Source of the DNA: CAIQPV01 sp964480365
Lineage (GTDB): Bacteria > Pseudomonadota > Gammaproteobacteria > Burkholderiales > Gallionellaceae
Length of the DNA stretch: 64,000 nucleotides
Assembly: GCA_964480365.1 (NCBI GenBank)
Contig: CAYZPM010000003.1
Span: 1 to 64,000 of the forward strand
Direction of reading: 5' to 3'
Shown: positions 8,556 to 17,047 of the stretch, one piece after another
Layout of the letters: each line of letters begins with the position of its first letter
How positions within the stretch are numbered: position 1 is the first letter of the stretch
Program-made: the position numbers and the translations under genes
The notes under the pieces: generated by a model
What the model was told of the DNA's origin: nothing
Databases searched by the model: none
The model's input: the letters and a program-made list of their open reading frames with translations, nothing else

Positions 8556-10886
8556 TTAGAAGCTATAAACATACGATACTGAAACAACATTGATGGTGTA
8601 GTTCGGCGACTGCTGGTTGGTAGGTAGTACGCCGGGATCGGTGTAACCAGTTTGGTAGGCGGTGTAATAATAGTCGTTGGATATCTGCTTTTGAAACCTA
8701 TACCCAAAGGCAACTTTTCTTACCTTATCAATATGATAATTACCGGTGAATTTTAGTCCCAGTATCTCGTTCTTGATATCTGGCAATGTTCCGGTAGTAC
8801 CGCAAATGCCAAGGTTATTTGGGTCAGTACAATTTATATTTTGCGTCGAGTAACCTGACTTGGCTAGGGAATACGACAAATCACCAGTCAGTTCAAGTTT
8901 GCCGCCCATCAACCCTTTTTGCTTGGCTTTGACCCCGATTGTGTTGCTGTCGTCCGTCAAACGGTTTGTCCAAAGATCAGCAGCGGGAGCCGTAGGATAT
9001 TGATCCGCGCTGGAGAGCAAATCGCGCTGCCTCCACTGCGTAGTCAGATAGGCAGAAACGTTGCCATTTTGTGAATAGTCATACGCGGTATCCAGATTCA
9101 AGCTCCACGTTTTACCGGCTTGCACTCCTAGCGTCGAGTCATAATTATCGTCTGTATAGCGTCCACTCAGCCCTATGCTCAACTTATCGTTGGCCTGCCA
9201 GTCGATCCCGGTACTTATTGACTGTTCTGTTCGTGAAGCGTCAAAGAAAGCCATGTATCCCAGGTTTTCGAAACCTACTTGGTTGGCTTGCATAGGGTTG
9301 TAGAAAGTGCTGATAGCAGCCACGCGCTTGGCATAAGTGTAGCTAGCTTTGAAGATGATTTCGTCGCTCGCTTTCAGCTTATAGCTGGTAGAAAGCTTGT
9401 TTTCATTGCTTTCAGGGCTTAGCACGCACGCGCTGGCGGTATACGGAGTTGAATAAGTCCCAATTCCATTCACGTCATATACGGCGGAATTGGGCAGCAA
9501 ATTATTGCACCACCGACTGATAGCCTCGTAATTGTAAGTTAATTGGACGCTCTGTTTCTTGTCGATGCGATAATTTCCGGCCAATTCGAGTTGAGTTTTT
9601 TTATCGCTCACTGGAGCGTTAACAACACCATTGTATTGGTCGCCAGCAATAGACAGAAAAGAGTACGCATTCGATGGCGTACGGTTGTCGCGCTCGTCAT
9701 ACTTCAACCCGACGGATAGCGTCAAATCCTTGGTCGTCTGATTGGTCAATTTCACGTCTGCATGAGTATTCACCACCAAGCCATTAAGCGACGCTTGAGA
9801 AAGCGGCGATACCAACAGCGGATCGGTGATGAAACTGCTGTTCTGCGTATTGCGGCTATAGGATAGCCCTCCAGCCAGTTTTGTGGCTGACGTAAAGTCA
9901 TATCCGCCTAACAAATTCAACTGATTTAAATTATTGTTGGGCGCGGTTGCGAAAGTGTTTACCGGTAACGCACCGATGTTGGTACCAGTTGGTGAAGTAA
10001 TAACCGAATTAAGATCAACAAATGGATTCGACCAAGACAGGCCGTTATAACCGTCCTCAAAGATCGAAGCAAAATAGCTCGCGGTGAGGTGTCCTTTGTC
10101 GCCGACCCAATTAAGAGCCGATTCGAAAGTATCCGTCTTGTAATTGGTTGGACTCAACAGTGTGACGCTATACTGGCCAGCGCCCGTACCCGAATAATCA
10201 GAAGCAGCGCTCATCAGCTTTGCGCCAGATTGTTGAAGGTGGTTGTAATCGAACTGAACGCTCCACTCTTCATCGAACGTGTAACCAGCATTAAAGCTTG
10301 TGTTCTTGCGGCTCGTGTAAACATCTTGTGTCTGAAAGGACGCTAGTTGGTTAGGGGTCATGCTTTGTGTGCCCAAGCCCGGACTGGAGTTGCCTACGTT
10401 AATGACGCCGAACGTTGGCGGCAAAACAAAGTTGTTTCCCCCCATGGTTCCTTGGAAGGGCGTTTGGTAAGTGTCGGTAATGTTGTGGCGAAGCTCATCG
10501 TAATTGATGCCAAAGCTCCATTTTCCCTGGTTGCTCACGTTTCCGCTGAGTGTACGGGATGTTGTGCCGAGGTCAGCTCCCATAATCGCCCATCGATTAA
10601 TGCCATTTCCTCCATTGAAGGCGTCATACGCATCACCGCCGCGCACGCTGAAGTTACCAATCAAATCGGCGCCTGATTTGTTCAGGCCATTGTATTCGCC
10701 GAATTTTGCAGAATCCGTGGGAATATACTCTGCGCCTATTTCGATAGAATTCGTAGGGTGCGTCAAAGTCGCCACGTCATAGTCTTCTGCAAAAGCAACC
10801 ATTGGGACGGCTAACATCGCCAACAACGCACCTTTCACCGCCAAGGCCATAGGCCTGATCGCAAAATCTTCTTTACTTGTATTCAT
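8556..10886 (-). CDS. mtoB: MtrB/PioB-family outer-membrane porin (MtoB copy 1)
   Basis: A large beta-barrel expected to sheathe the decahaem cytochrome and let electrons cross the outer membrane. It has a signal peptide (about residues 1-33, ending VAFAE) and then many amphipathic strand-like segments with NYDELRHN, FNAGYTFD and LTYNYE-type blocks. It ends in VSYVYSF, an aromatic C-terminus typical of outer-membrane barrels. At 776 residues it is in the size range of MtrB/PioB. I see no N-terminal CxxC like that of Shewanella MtrB. It is clearly paralogous to the gene at 12061-14541 (shared GAEYIP/GAEYVP, EYNGL, DLIGNFSVRGGDAY). It lies 21 bases downstream of its MtoA partner. Confidence 0.88.
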   Translation of the reverse strand: MNTSKEDFAIRPMALAVKGALLAMLAVPMVAFAEDYDVATLTHPTNSIEIGAEYIPTDSAKFGEYNGLNKSGADLIGNFSVRGGDAYDAFNGGNGINRWAIMGADLGTTSRTLSGNVSNQGKWSFGINYDELRHNITDTYQTPFQGTMGGNNFVLPPTFGVINVGNSSPGLGTQSMTPNQLASFQTQDVYTSRKNTSFNAGYTFDEEWSVQFDYNHLQQSGAKLMSAASDYSGTGAGQYSVTLLSPTNYKTDTFESALNWVGDKGHLTASYFASIFEDGYNGLSWSNPFVDLNSVITSPTGTNIGALPVNTFATAPNNNLNQLNLLGGYDFTSATKLAGGLSYSRNTQNSSFITDPLLVSPLSQASLNGLVVNTHADVKLTNQTTKDLTLSVGLKYDERDNRTPSNAYSFLSIAGDQYNGVVNAPVSDKKTQLELAGNYRIDKKQSVQLTYNYEAISRWCNNLLPNSAVYDVNGIGTYSTPYTASACVLSPESNENKLSTSYKLKASDEIIFKASYTYAKRVAAISTFYNPMQANQVGFENLGYMAFFDASRTEQSISTGIDWQANDKLSIGLSGRYTDDNYDSTLGVQAGKTWSLNLDTAYDYSQNGNVSAYLTTQWRQRDLLSSADQYPTAPAADLWTNRLTDDSNTIGVKAKQKGLMGGKLELTGDLSYSLAKSGYSTQNINCTDPNNLGICGTTGTLPDIKNEILGLKFTGNYHIDKVRKVAFGYRFQKQISNDYYYTAYQTGYTDPGVLPTNQQSPNYTINVVSVSYVYSF

Positions 10887-10907
10887 GATAAATCCCCTTT
10901 ACCTGAA

Positions 10908-11903
10908 TTAGCGATGCAAGAAAGCTCCGGACGGTGAGTTTGAGCCATGAACCATGACGTGGCAGTTCATGCACGCACGCCCCGCGAACTGTATATTCCC
11001 AGGAGCACTAGGCTGCCCGATTGCAGCACCCGGTCCAACCGGGATCGGACTTGCGTGTGGGCCATCGTGACACTCTTCACACATAAAGGGGGGACGCGAT
11101 TTCAGCAGCGGCGAAATGTTGGAACCATGCGGGGTATGGCAGTTGGAGCAGTTTTCGTTCGCCGGCTGATGTTCCCACAGGAATGGGCCACGCTTCTCTG
11201 CATGACACAAGAAGCATGTCTCGTTGACCGTATTTTTCTTGAGCAATTTAGGGGCGGTCGAGCCATGCGGATTGTGGCAATCTGAACAAACAACCTTTCC
11301 TTCCTCAATGGGGTGGTGAGAATTTTTATTGTCATCTGCACGCTGCTCCTTGTGGCAGGTATAGCAGATTTCGGGTTGAGTTATCTTGTCGCGTACCTTG
11401 TCGTGAGTCGTGTGAATTTCGTGGCATGAAACGCACACTAAGTCGCCGACTTGGTGAGCGCTACCCTGCCAGCGCGTACGTTTTGTATCCTTTCTGTGGC
11501 AAGATAGGCAAGCCGCATTTTGTTCTTTTACCTCACTCGGCCCGAAGGAACTGGTTTTTTCTTTCTTTGTTCCAAAAATGACATCCGGTGCCGCACGCCC
11601 TGAAACGTTAGGGTCGCCGTGCAAATGCTTTTCGCTTTCACCGTGGCAACTCTGACAGCTCGGCGTGCGGGGATCGCCTTTGACGCCGTGCTTGGTCTGG
11701 TAGATGGAAAGAATCGGCTTGGTCTCGCTTTCATCGTGGCAACGCGTACAGACTGCATCCTTTTTCAGTGACTCCTTGGCTGCGATCTGGGGTATATCTC
11801 CTCCTATATCCGGAAGGTTGATTTCCGCCGCCATCAAGCTTGCCGACGTTCCCATGCCGGCGATGAACGCGCACAACATCATAGTTTTTCTTAAGAATTC
11901 CAT
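10908..11903 (-). CDS. mtoA: Decahaem c-type cytochrome, MtrA/DmsE family (MtoA copy 1)
   Basis: Periplasm-facing electron carrier that sits inside the MtrB-type barrel. The 331-residue protein has a signal peptide ending SLMAAE and exactly ten CxxCH motifs (CTRCH, CQSCH, CLSCH, CVSCH, CYTCH, CSDCH, CFLCH, CSNCH, CEECH, CMNCH), with family phrases such as HNPHGS-like DCHNPHGS and CHTPHGS. The ATG at 11903 is preceded by AAGGGG. It is paralogous to the cytochrome at 14571-15584, and the signal-peptide coding stretches of the two are almost identical in DNA, which points to recent duplication or gene conversion. No outer-surface MtrC/OmcA-type cytochrome is present, the usual picture for the oxidising (Mto/Pio) version. 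Confidence 0.92.
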   Translation of the reverse strand: MEFLRKTMMLCAFIAGMGTSASLMAAEINLPDIGGDIPQIAAKESLKKDAVCTRCHDESETKPILSIYQTKHGVKGDPRTPSCQSCHGESEKHLHGDPNVSGRAAPDVIFGTKKEKTSSFGPSEVKEQNAACLSCHRKDTKRTRWQGSAHQVGDLVCVSCHEIHTTHDKVRDKITQPEICYTCHKEQRADDNKNSHHPIEEGKVVCSDCHNPHGSTAPKLLKKNTVNETCFLCHAEKRGPFLWEHQPANENCSNCHTPHGSNISPLLKSRPPFMCEECHDGPHASPIPVGPGAAIGQPSAPGNIQFAGRACMNCHVMVHGSNSPSGAFLHR

Positions 11904-12060
11904 GCTTCTCCCCTTTTAACCCTTCAAGATTGCAATGGTACTAACGATCCGGCCCGCAAAATCCATGCCTACGGAGCAAGAATCCAGCGCACCAGATCAG
12001 TCATAAAGCCAAGGCAACGAATTCCCAAGTCCTACCTTATCCCCGTTTTACAGATTCATA

Positions 12061-14541
12061 TCAGAAGGTGTGAACAAAGGACACTGAGACTACATTGGTA
12101 GAGTAGCTTGGTGCCTGCTGGTTGGTCGGCAACAGGGTGGTTGGTGTCGAACCATACTGATACGTATTGTATAAGTAGTCGTTTGAAATCAGGTGTTGAA
12201 ACAAGTACCCCACCTTGATCTTGCTAACTTTATCAACTGTATAGGTTCCTACGAGCTTAAATTGCAGCAATTCGCTCTTGATATCCGGCAAGTCGCCGCA
12301 CGTCAAATAAAAGGCGGAGTAACAAGTATTTCCATTAGCATCAACGGCAGCATAGCCCAGCGCCGTTCCGTAAGTTGTTTTATCGAGCGAATAAGTCAAA
12401 TCGCCGGTCAGGTCAAGCTTTCCGCCCATGAACCCGCCTTGCTTGGCACCGAGACCGAGGGTTATATCGTTTTCATTGAGATGATTGGTCCAGGTTGGGT
12501 TGCCTGCCGGCTTGGAAAGTGCAGTGGGGGTTCCGGCAGTAAAACTTTGGTTAAGTGCCTGAAGATTTGTCATATCTCTGCTCTTGTTTTGCGTAGTTGC
12601 GTAGGCAGAAAACGAACGATGTTCGCTGTCGGCATAGGTAGCATCCAGATTCAGGCTATACGAATTTCCATTCTGCACGCCATATGTCGAGTCGTACTTG
12701 TCGAAGGTATAACGACCATTAAAGCCGAGAGACAATTTATCGTTCGCCTGCCAATTGACCCCTGCCTTCAACAGTTGCTCCTTGCGGGAGGCATCCATGT
12801 AGGCCATGAAACCCGGAATCTCATAACCCGCACCGTATGGCGTTGAAGTCGCCCCGCCTACTTGCATGGGGTTGTAGAACAAAGGGTTGATATCGGCAAT
12901 GCGATCCGCGTAGCCATAGCCCGCATTCAAGTTTAAAGCGTCAGTCGCCTTGAGTTTGTAGGTGGCGGAAACCTTGTTCTCCTTGCTGTCTGGAACCTCG
13001 GCGCATGTGTCGGCGGTATAGGGACCGGAATATCCCGTACTAGCACTTGGATTGCTTACGGGGTAGGTCACGCCGTTGCACCAACGCTTAATTTCCTCGT
13101 AGCCGTAAGCCAAGTTTACCTTCTGATTCTTGTCGATGCGATAATCCCCATCCAGATCGAACTGGGTCTTCGAGTTGCTCATCGGGGTGTTCACCGATGT
13201 CGCCAGAGTTGTATTATTCAAAATAGGGGTTTGCTGGATTGTATAAAACTGGTAAGCATTCGATGCAGTCTGATTGTCGCGTTCGTTATATTTCAGGCTG
13301 GCAGTCAATTGCAAATCCTTGGTTGTCTGATTAGTCAGCTTTAAATTTGCGTTAGTGGTCACGACCAAACCGTCGAGCGAGCTTTGTGGAAATCCATTGG
13401 GTGTCAGACCTTGTTGCGCATAAGAGTCATTTTGTGTGTTGCGGCCATAGGAAATCCCCCCCACCAGCTTCGTGGCTGATGTGAAGCTATAGCCACCAGT
13501 CAGGTTCAACTGATTTAAACTATTGCTGGGCATGGTGCTCATCGTGTCTACAGGAAGAGACAAGAGGGTGCCAGTGAAGGGGGGGCCATTAACAGACGGA
13601 TTAGTGTAAAACGGGTTGTTAAAGGACACGCTGTTGTAGCCGTCCCGGAAGAACGACCCAAAATAGCTTGCAGTGGCATAGCCCTTGTCTCCAGCCCAGT
13701 TCAGGGCGAGGTTAAGGGTGTCCGTCGTGTAGTTGGTAGGGTTCATCAACACGAAAGGCGTCTGACCAGCAAAGATTGAGGTAGCGCCATTAGCATTGCC
13801 ATTAGTCTGGTCCCCTCCAACCCCTTGGAGTTTTGCGCCGGATTGTTTGAGATGATTGAAATCGAACTTCACATTCCACTGCGAATCGAAAATGTACGCG
13901 GCGTTGAATTTCGTATTATCCCGTTGGGAGTAGACATCCGGCGTGTTGAAGTCCGCCTGCTGAGCTGCTGTTAGAACATTTGAACCAGGGGCGGATTTAT
14001 ATAATGTTGTGCCTACGCCTAACGGCCTCGTGTCTTTTGTATCTATGATGCCAAAGTTTGACGGCAAGGTGAAATTGTTGCCACCCATGGATCCCAGGAA
14101 AGGCGTTTGATAAGAGTTGGTAACGTTGTGGCGCAGTTCATCGTAGTCGATGCCAAAGCTCCATTTCCCCTGGTCGCTTACGTTCCCGCCGAGTTCGCGG
14201 GATGTCGTACCGAGGTCGGTGCCTTTCATATCCCAACGATAAGTTCCGCTGCCCCCATTGAAGGCATTGTACGCATCACCGCCGCGCACACTGAAGTTGC
14301 CAATCAGGTCAGCACCTTTTTTGTCTAGGCCGTTATATTCGCCAAATTTGGCTGAGTCCTTGGGAACATACTCTGCTCCGATTTCGACAGAATTGGTCGG
14401 TTGAGTCAAGGCCGTGACTTCTTCGCTTCCCTCTTCTTGGGCAAACACGCTCAGAGGGACGGCAAACATCGCAACCAAGGCCCCTTGCACCGCCAACGTT
14501 ATCACCTTGGCGGAAAATCTTTCGCTATGTGGTGCTTTCAT
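12061..14541 (-). CDS. mtoB: MtrB/PioB-family outer-membrane porin (MtoB copy 2)
   Basis: Second barrel of the tandem mtoAB pairs. The 826-residue protein has a signal peptide ending SVFAQE and strand-rich repeats through its length. It ends VSFVHTF, with a terminal aromatic residue. It shares nearly the whole architecture of the 8556-10886 copy but has extra loop sequence (about 50 residues more), for example in the regions around SAPGSNVLTAAQQ and GNANGATSIFAG. Loop differences would alter the outer face, so the two conduits may differ in surface partner or substrate. It lies 29 bases downstream of its own decahaem gene. Confidence 0.88.
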   Translation of the reverse strand: MKAPHSERFSAKVITLAVQGALVAMFAVPLSVFAQEEGSEEVTALTQPTNSVEIGAEYVPKDSAKFGEYNGLDKKGADLIGNFSVRGGDAYNAFNGGSGTYRWDMKGTDLGTTSRELGGNVSDQGKWSFGIDYDELRHNVTNSYQTPFLGSMGGNNFTLPSNFGIIDTKDTRPLGVGTTLYKSAPGSNVLTAAQQADFNTPDVYSQRDNTKFNAAYIFDSQWNVKFDFNHLKQSGAKLQGVGGDQTNGNANGATSIFAGQTPFVLMNPTNYTTDTLNLALNWAGDKGYATASYFGSFFRDGYNSVSFNNPFYTNPSVNGPPFTGTLLSLPVDTMSTMPSNSLNQLNLTGGYSFTSATKLVGGISYGRNTQNDSYAQQGLTPNGFPQSSLDGLVVTTNANLKLTNQTTKDLQLTASLKYNERDNQTASNAYQFYTIQQTPILNNTTLATSVNTPMSNSKTQFDLDGDYRIDKNQKVNLAYGYEEIKRWCNGVTYPVSNPSASTGYSGPYTADTCAEVPDSKENKVSATYKLKATDALNLNAGYGYADRIADINPLFYNPMQVGGATSTPYGAGYEIPGFMAYMDASRKEQLLKAGVNWQANDKLSLGFNGRYTFDKYDSTYGVQNGNSYSLNLDATYADSEHRSFSAYATTQNKSRDMTNLQALNQSFTAGTPTALSKPAGNPTWTNHLNENDITLGLGAKQGGFMGGKLDLTGDLTYSLDKTTYGTALGYAAVDANGNTCYSAFYLTCGDLPDIKSELLQFKLVGTYTVDKVSKIKVGYLFQHLISNDYLYNTYQYGSTPTTLLPTNQQAPSYSTNVVSVSFVHTF

Positions 14542-14570
14542 TTTTAGCTCCCTTAATCTTTTTAAGATGA

Positions 14571-15584
14571 CTAGCGTTGCAAGAGCGCACCGGCTGGGCT
14601 ATTCGAGCCATGAACCATGGCATGACAGTTCATGCAACCACGCGCAACCCCTTCAGTGTTTGGAAAGATCAGTGCAGCTCCGGTGGCGTTGGTAGTAGAC
14701 AATCCACCTTGAAAGCCAGCCGCGCCGGGACCAACAGGAGTCTTGCTGTTGTGCGGGCCATCGTGACATTCCTGACACAGGAACGGCGGCCTTGATTTCA
14801 GCAGCGGTGTGATGTTGGAGCCATGCGGGGTATGGCAATTAGTGCAATCCTCGGTCGCCGGTTGATGCTCCCACAGGAAGGGGCCACGTTTTTCGGCATG
14901 GCACAAGAAGCAGGTTTCGGTGACCGTATTCATTTTGAGCAGTTTTGGACCGGCTGAACCGTGCGGATTGTGGCAGTCCGAACACACAACCTTGCCCGCA
15001 TCAATCGGGTGGGTGGAAATTTTGTGGGTGTCAGCGCGCTGTTCTTTGTGGCAGGTGAAGCAAACTTCGGTTTGCGTCTTTTTGTCGCGTACCTTGTCGG
15101 CTGGCGCATGAACCGTGTGGCAGCTGTTGCAGGCCATCTGGTTATTCTGGTGCTGACTGCCGTCCCAGTTGGTGCGGGCGGTACCCTTGTGACAGGTCAA
15201 GCACTGGGCAGAGCGAACCCTCTCGTCTGACACCTCATAGGTACCCTTCTTGAAAATAATATCCGGCGCAGCGCGACCTTTCACGTTTGGGTCGCCATGC
15301 AGGTGCTTTTCGCTTTCACCGTGGCAGCTCTGACAAGTGGGCGTGCGGGGATCTCCCTTAACGCCGTGCTTGGTCTGGTAGATGGATAGAATTGGTGTAG
15401 GCTCGCTTTCGTCGTGGCAACGCGTACAGACCGCATCCTTTTTCAGTGACTCCTTGGCTATGACTGCCTTGGGAACATCTCCCCCTATATCCGGAAGGTT
15501 GATTTCCGCCGCCATCAAGCTTGCCGCCGTTCCCATGCCGGCGATGAACACGCACAACACCATCGTTTTTATTAAAAATCTCAT
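14571..15584 (-). CDS. mtoA: Decahaem c-type cytochrome, MtrA/DmsE family (MtoA copy 2)
   Basis: Second decahaem cytochrome, again with ten CxxCH sites (CTRCH, CQSCH, CLTCH, CNSCH, CFTCH, CSDCH, CFLCH, CTNCH, CQECH, CMNCH) and a signal peptide ending SLMAAE. I place the start at 15584 (MRFLIKTMV), because it matches the start of the paralogue and has AAGGGG 6 nt upstream; an in-frame ATG at 15623 would add 13 residues with no signal-peptide logic. It differs from copy 1 in the spacer before haem 3 and in a longer tail before haem 10 (GFQGGLSTTNATG). Same proposed role: moving electrons between its porin partner and periplasmic carriers such as the two monohaem cytochromes upstream. Confidence 0.92.
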   Translation of the reverse strand: MRFLIKTMVLCVFIAGMGTAASLMAAEINLPDIGGDVPKAVIAKESLKKDAVCTRCHDESEPTPILSIYQTKHGVKGDPRTPTCQSCHGESEKHLHGDPNVKGRAAPDIIFKKGTYEVSDERVRSAQCLTCHKGTARTNWDGSQHQNNQMACNSCHTVHAPADKVRDKKTQTEVCFTCHKEQRADTHKISTHPIDAGKVVCSDCHNPHGSAGPKLLKMNTVTETCFLCHAEKRGPFLWEHQPATEDCTNCHTPHGSNITPLLKSRPPFLCQECHDGPHNSKTPVGPGAAGFQGGLSTTNATGAALIFPNTEGVARGCMNCHAMVHGSNSPAGALLQR

Positions 15585-15648
15585 GTCGCGCCCCTTATTA
15601 ACTTTATGATATTGCAATGGCACAAATTACCCCTGCCAAATCCATGCT

Positions 15649-16023
15649 CTACTGAGCAAGAATCCAGCGCACCAAATTATTGATCTTGTTTATATCCGTG
15701 GTCTTGTCGAACTTGTGTGTTTCCATATGTCCATCGGAAAGTTTGACCCGGTCTTCGCCGGCTGTTATGTGCTTGACCAGTTTGTCCAGTGCGTCGGCCT
15801 GGCCTTTGTACTTGTAGGCAATAGCTTGGTAGGAAGGTCCTTCCTTCTTCCTGTCTACGGCGTGGCAGCGCAAGCAGTGATCCGTGCGCGCGAGCTTTCT
15901 CGCTGCGACGGCATCCACTTTCACCGCTGTCGCATCTTCAGCAAACACCGAAGCCGAAAAGAAAAGGACAGTAGCGCCAGCAAAAACACCGGCCAAGATA
16001 TTGGTACGCGCTTGATGGCTCAT
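15649..16023 (-). CDS. mtoD: Class I monohaem cytochrome c, MtoD-like
   Basis: Small soluble periplasmic electron shuttle. The 124-residue precursor has a signal peptide ending SVFAED, one haem site CLRCH (about residues 50-54) and a C-terminal helix NNLVRWILAQ. The only Met after the haem site is in DGHMETH, so it is the likely sixth ligand. In Sideroxydans an MtoD cytochrome is encoded beside mtoAB and is proposed to carry electrons across the periplasm; this gene fits that place. GGGAG lies 6 nt before the ATG. The leader upstream carries a perfect 12-bp inverted repeat and a 27-nt motif shared with the nrdJ leader. Confidence 0.85.
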   Translation of the reverse strand: MSHQARTNILAGVFAGATVLFFSASVFAEDATAVKVDAVAARKLARTDHCLRCHAVDRKKEGPSYQAIAYKYKGQADALDKLVKHITAGEDRVKLSDGHMETHKFDKTTDINKINNLVRWILAQ

Positions 16024-16074
16024 TTGCCGCTCCCTGATTTTAAGAACGAATTATTATTTTCTTGCAACTGGACT

Positions 16075-16101
16075 ATAACCAGCCGCTTGCCTCGCACTTT
16101 G
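16075..16101 (-). repeat. 27-nt motif shared with the nrdJ leader
   Basis: Read on the minus strand, this stretch begins CAAAGTGCGAGG and ends GCGGCTGGTTAT. It matches 36000-36026 (plus strand) at 25 of 27 positions. In both places it sits in the leader of a gene transcribed in the same relative orientation, 52 nt before the start codon here and 51 nt before it at nrdJ. Confidence 0.7.
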
Positions 16102-16110
16102 CGGGCCTAT

Positions 16111-16157
16111 AACCATTCCACTGGGTTGACGTCGTTTGGCAACATAGTGGAATGGTT
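16111..16157. promoter_or_regulatory. Perfect 12-bp inverted repeat in the cytochrome intergenic region
   Basis: AACCATTCCACT (16111-16122) and AGTGGAATGGTT (16146-16157) are exact complements with a 23-nt spacer. The site lies between two co-directional cytochrome genes. It may be an operator, an mRNA stem that sets relative expression, or part of a larger RNA with the adjacent 27-nt motif. There is no T tract, so a simple terminator is unlikely. Confidence 0.55.
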
Positions 16158-16167
16158 TATAGCTCCT

Positions 16168-16524
16168 TCAAAGCGAAAGAATAAAATCTACAAGATTCTT
16201 GATGCTTTCTGGTGGCGCTTTGCCCTGGATATTCTTGTGGTCTTCTTCATGACCATCTGGAAATTTTGCTTTTTCCCCTGAAGTTATATGGTGGATCAAC
16301 TTTGCTTCGGCGTCAGGTTTGCCGCGATATTTTTCAGCTACTTTCTTCCATGCAGGCCCGTCTTTTTCCTTATCGATGCCGTGACACTTGAAGCAGTTGT
16401 TTGCCCGAGCCAATTCTTTCGCGGCATCAACATCGACAGTGGCAGATGCATTAATGGAAAAGGCCAATGTGATGGCGGCAGAGGTAGCACTGAGTAGTAT
16501 TGAGGTACGAGCTTGACGAATCAT
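16168..16524 (-). CDS. Second class I monohaem cytochrome c without a Met ligand candidate
   Basis: First gene of the cytochrome cluster. The signal peptide ends ASATV; the haem site is CFKCH; the C-terminus NLVDFILSL is a typical final helix. I use ATG at 16524 rather than 16530, since AGGAG abuts the first ATG but is well spaced from the second. It is clearly paralogous to the neighbour at 15649-16023, yet where that one has DGHMETH this one has DGHEEDH, and there is no Met anywhere after the haem site. The sixth ligand is therefore probably a His (IHHIT or DGHEEDH), which would give a lower potential, or the iron is open. Likely exported electron carrier of the same pathway. Confidence 0.85.
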   Translation of the reverse strand: MIRQARTSILLSATSAAITLAFSINASATVDVDAAKELARANNCFKCHGIDKEKDGPAWKKVAEKYRGKPDAEAKLIHHITSGEKAKFPDGHEEDHKNIQGKAPPESIKNLVDFILSL

Positions 16525-17047
16525 TTGCATCTCCTGATTTATAAATAAGTCTCACAAGAAAACATGAATAATATTAAGTTGCACTTCTTTGTGCGAACAT
16601 TGATTTTCTAATAGCTGTAGTAGTTTTCCCTTTCCTAAATATTGTTTCCCCTAAGAGAAACACGCGTTGGATGTCATTGTCTACATTCCCGGACGTTACC
16701 ACTACGGCCTATCAACTCAAAATGCATAGGACTAAAGTTCCGTTTTTATCAGACCAAGGTCTTATTTCGGGTGGCAATCTCATGTTACCATTAACCCACG
16801 ATGTCCATTGGGCTAGAACCACACGTTAAATCTGAAGGTTTTAATGTATTAGATTTAAACGGGCTCCTGAGAGATTTTACTTGTTAAAAATTTAGTTATC
16901 TGTGCGTTACCGCACACTTGAACAATTTGGAATAAGCAATCCGTGATTAATCTGGATTGTCCATTATGTCGGTTATACACTGATTACGAAATTTTTAATT
17001 TATAGACCATTTAGCGATCATTCGCAATCATATTCCCAAGGTTCCCG
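16525..17047. promoter_or_regulatory. Divergent control region of cytochrome cluster and two-component genes
   Basis: About 520 AT-rich bases between the first cytochrome gene (minus) and the sensor kinase (plus). It should hold both promoters. One imperfect palindrome is visible, CGTTAAATCT (16824-16833) facing AGATTTAAACG (16851-16861), a candidate site for the adjacent response regulator. No consensus promoter can be assigned with confidence. Confidence 0.4.
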
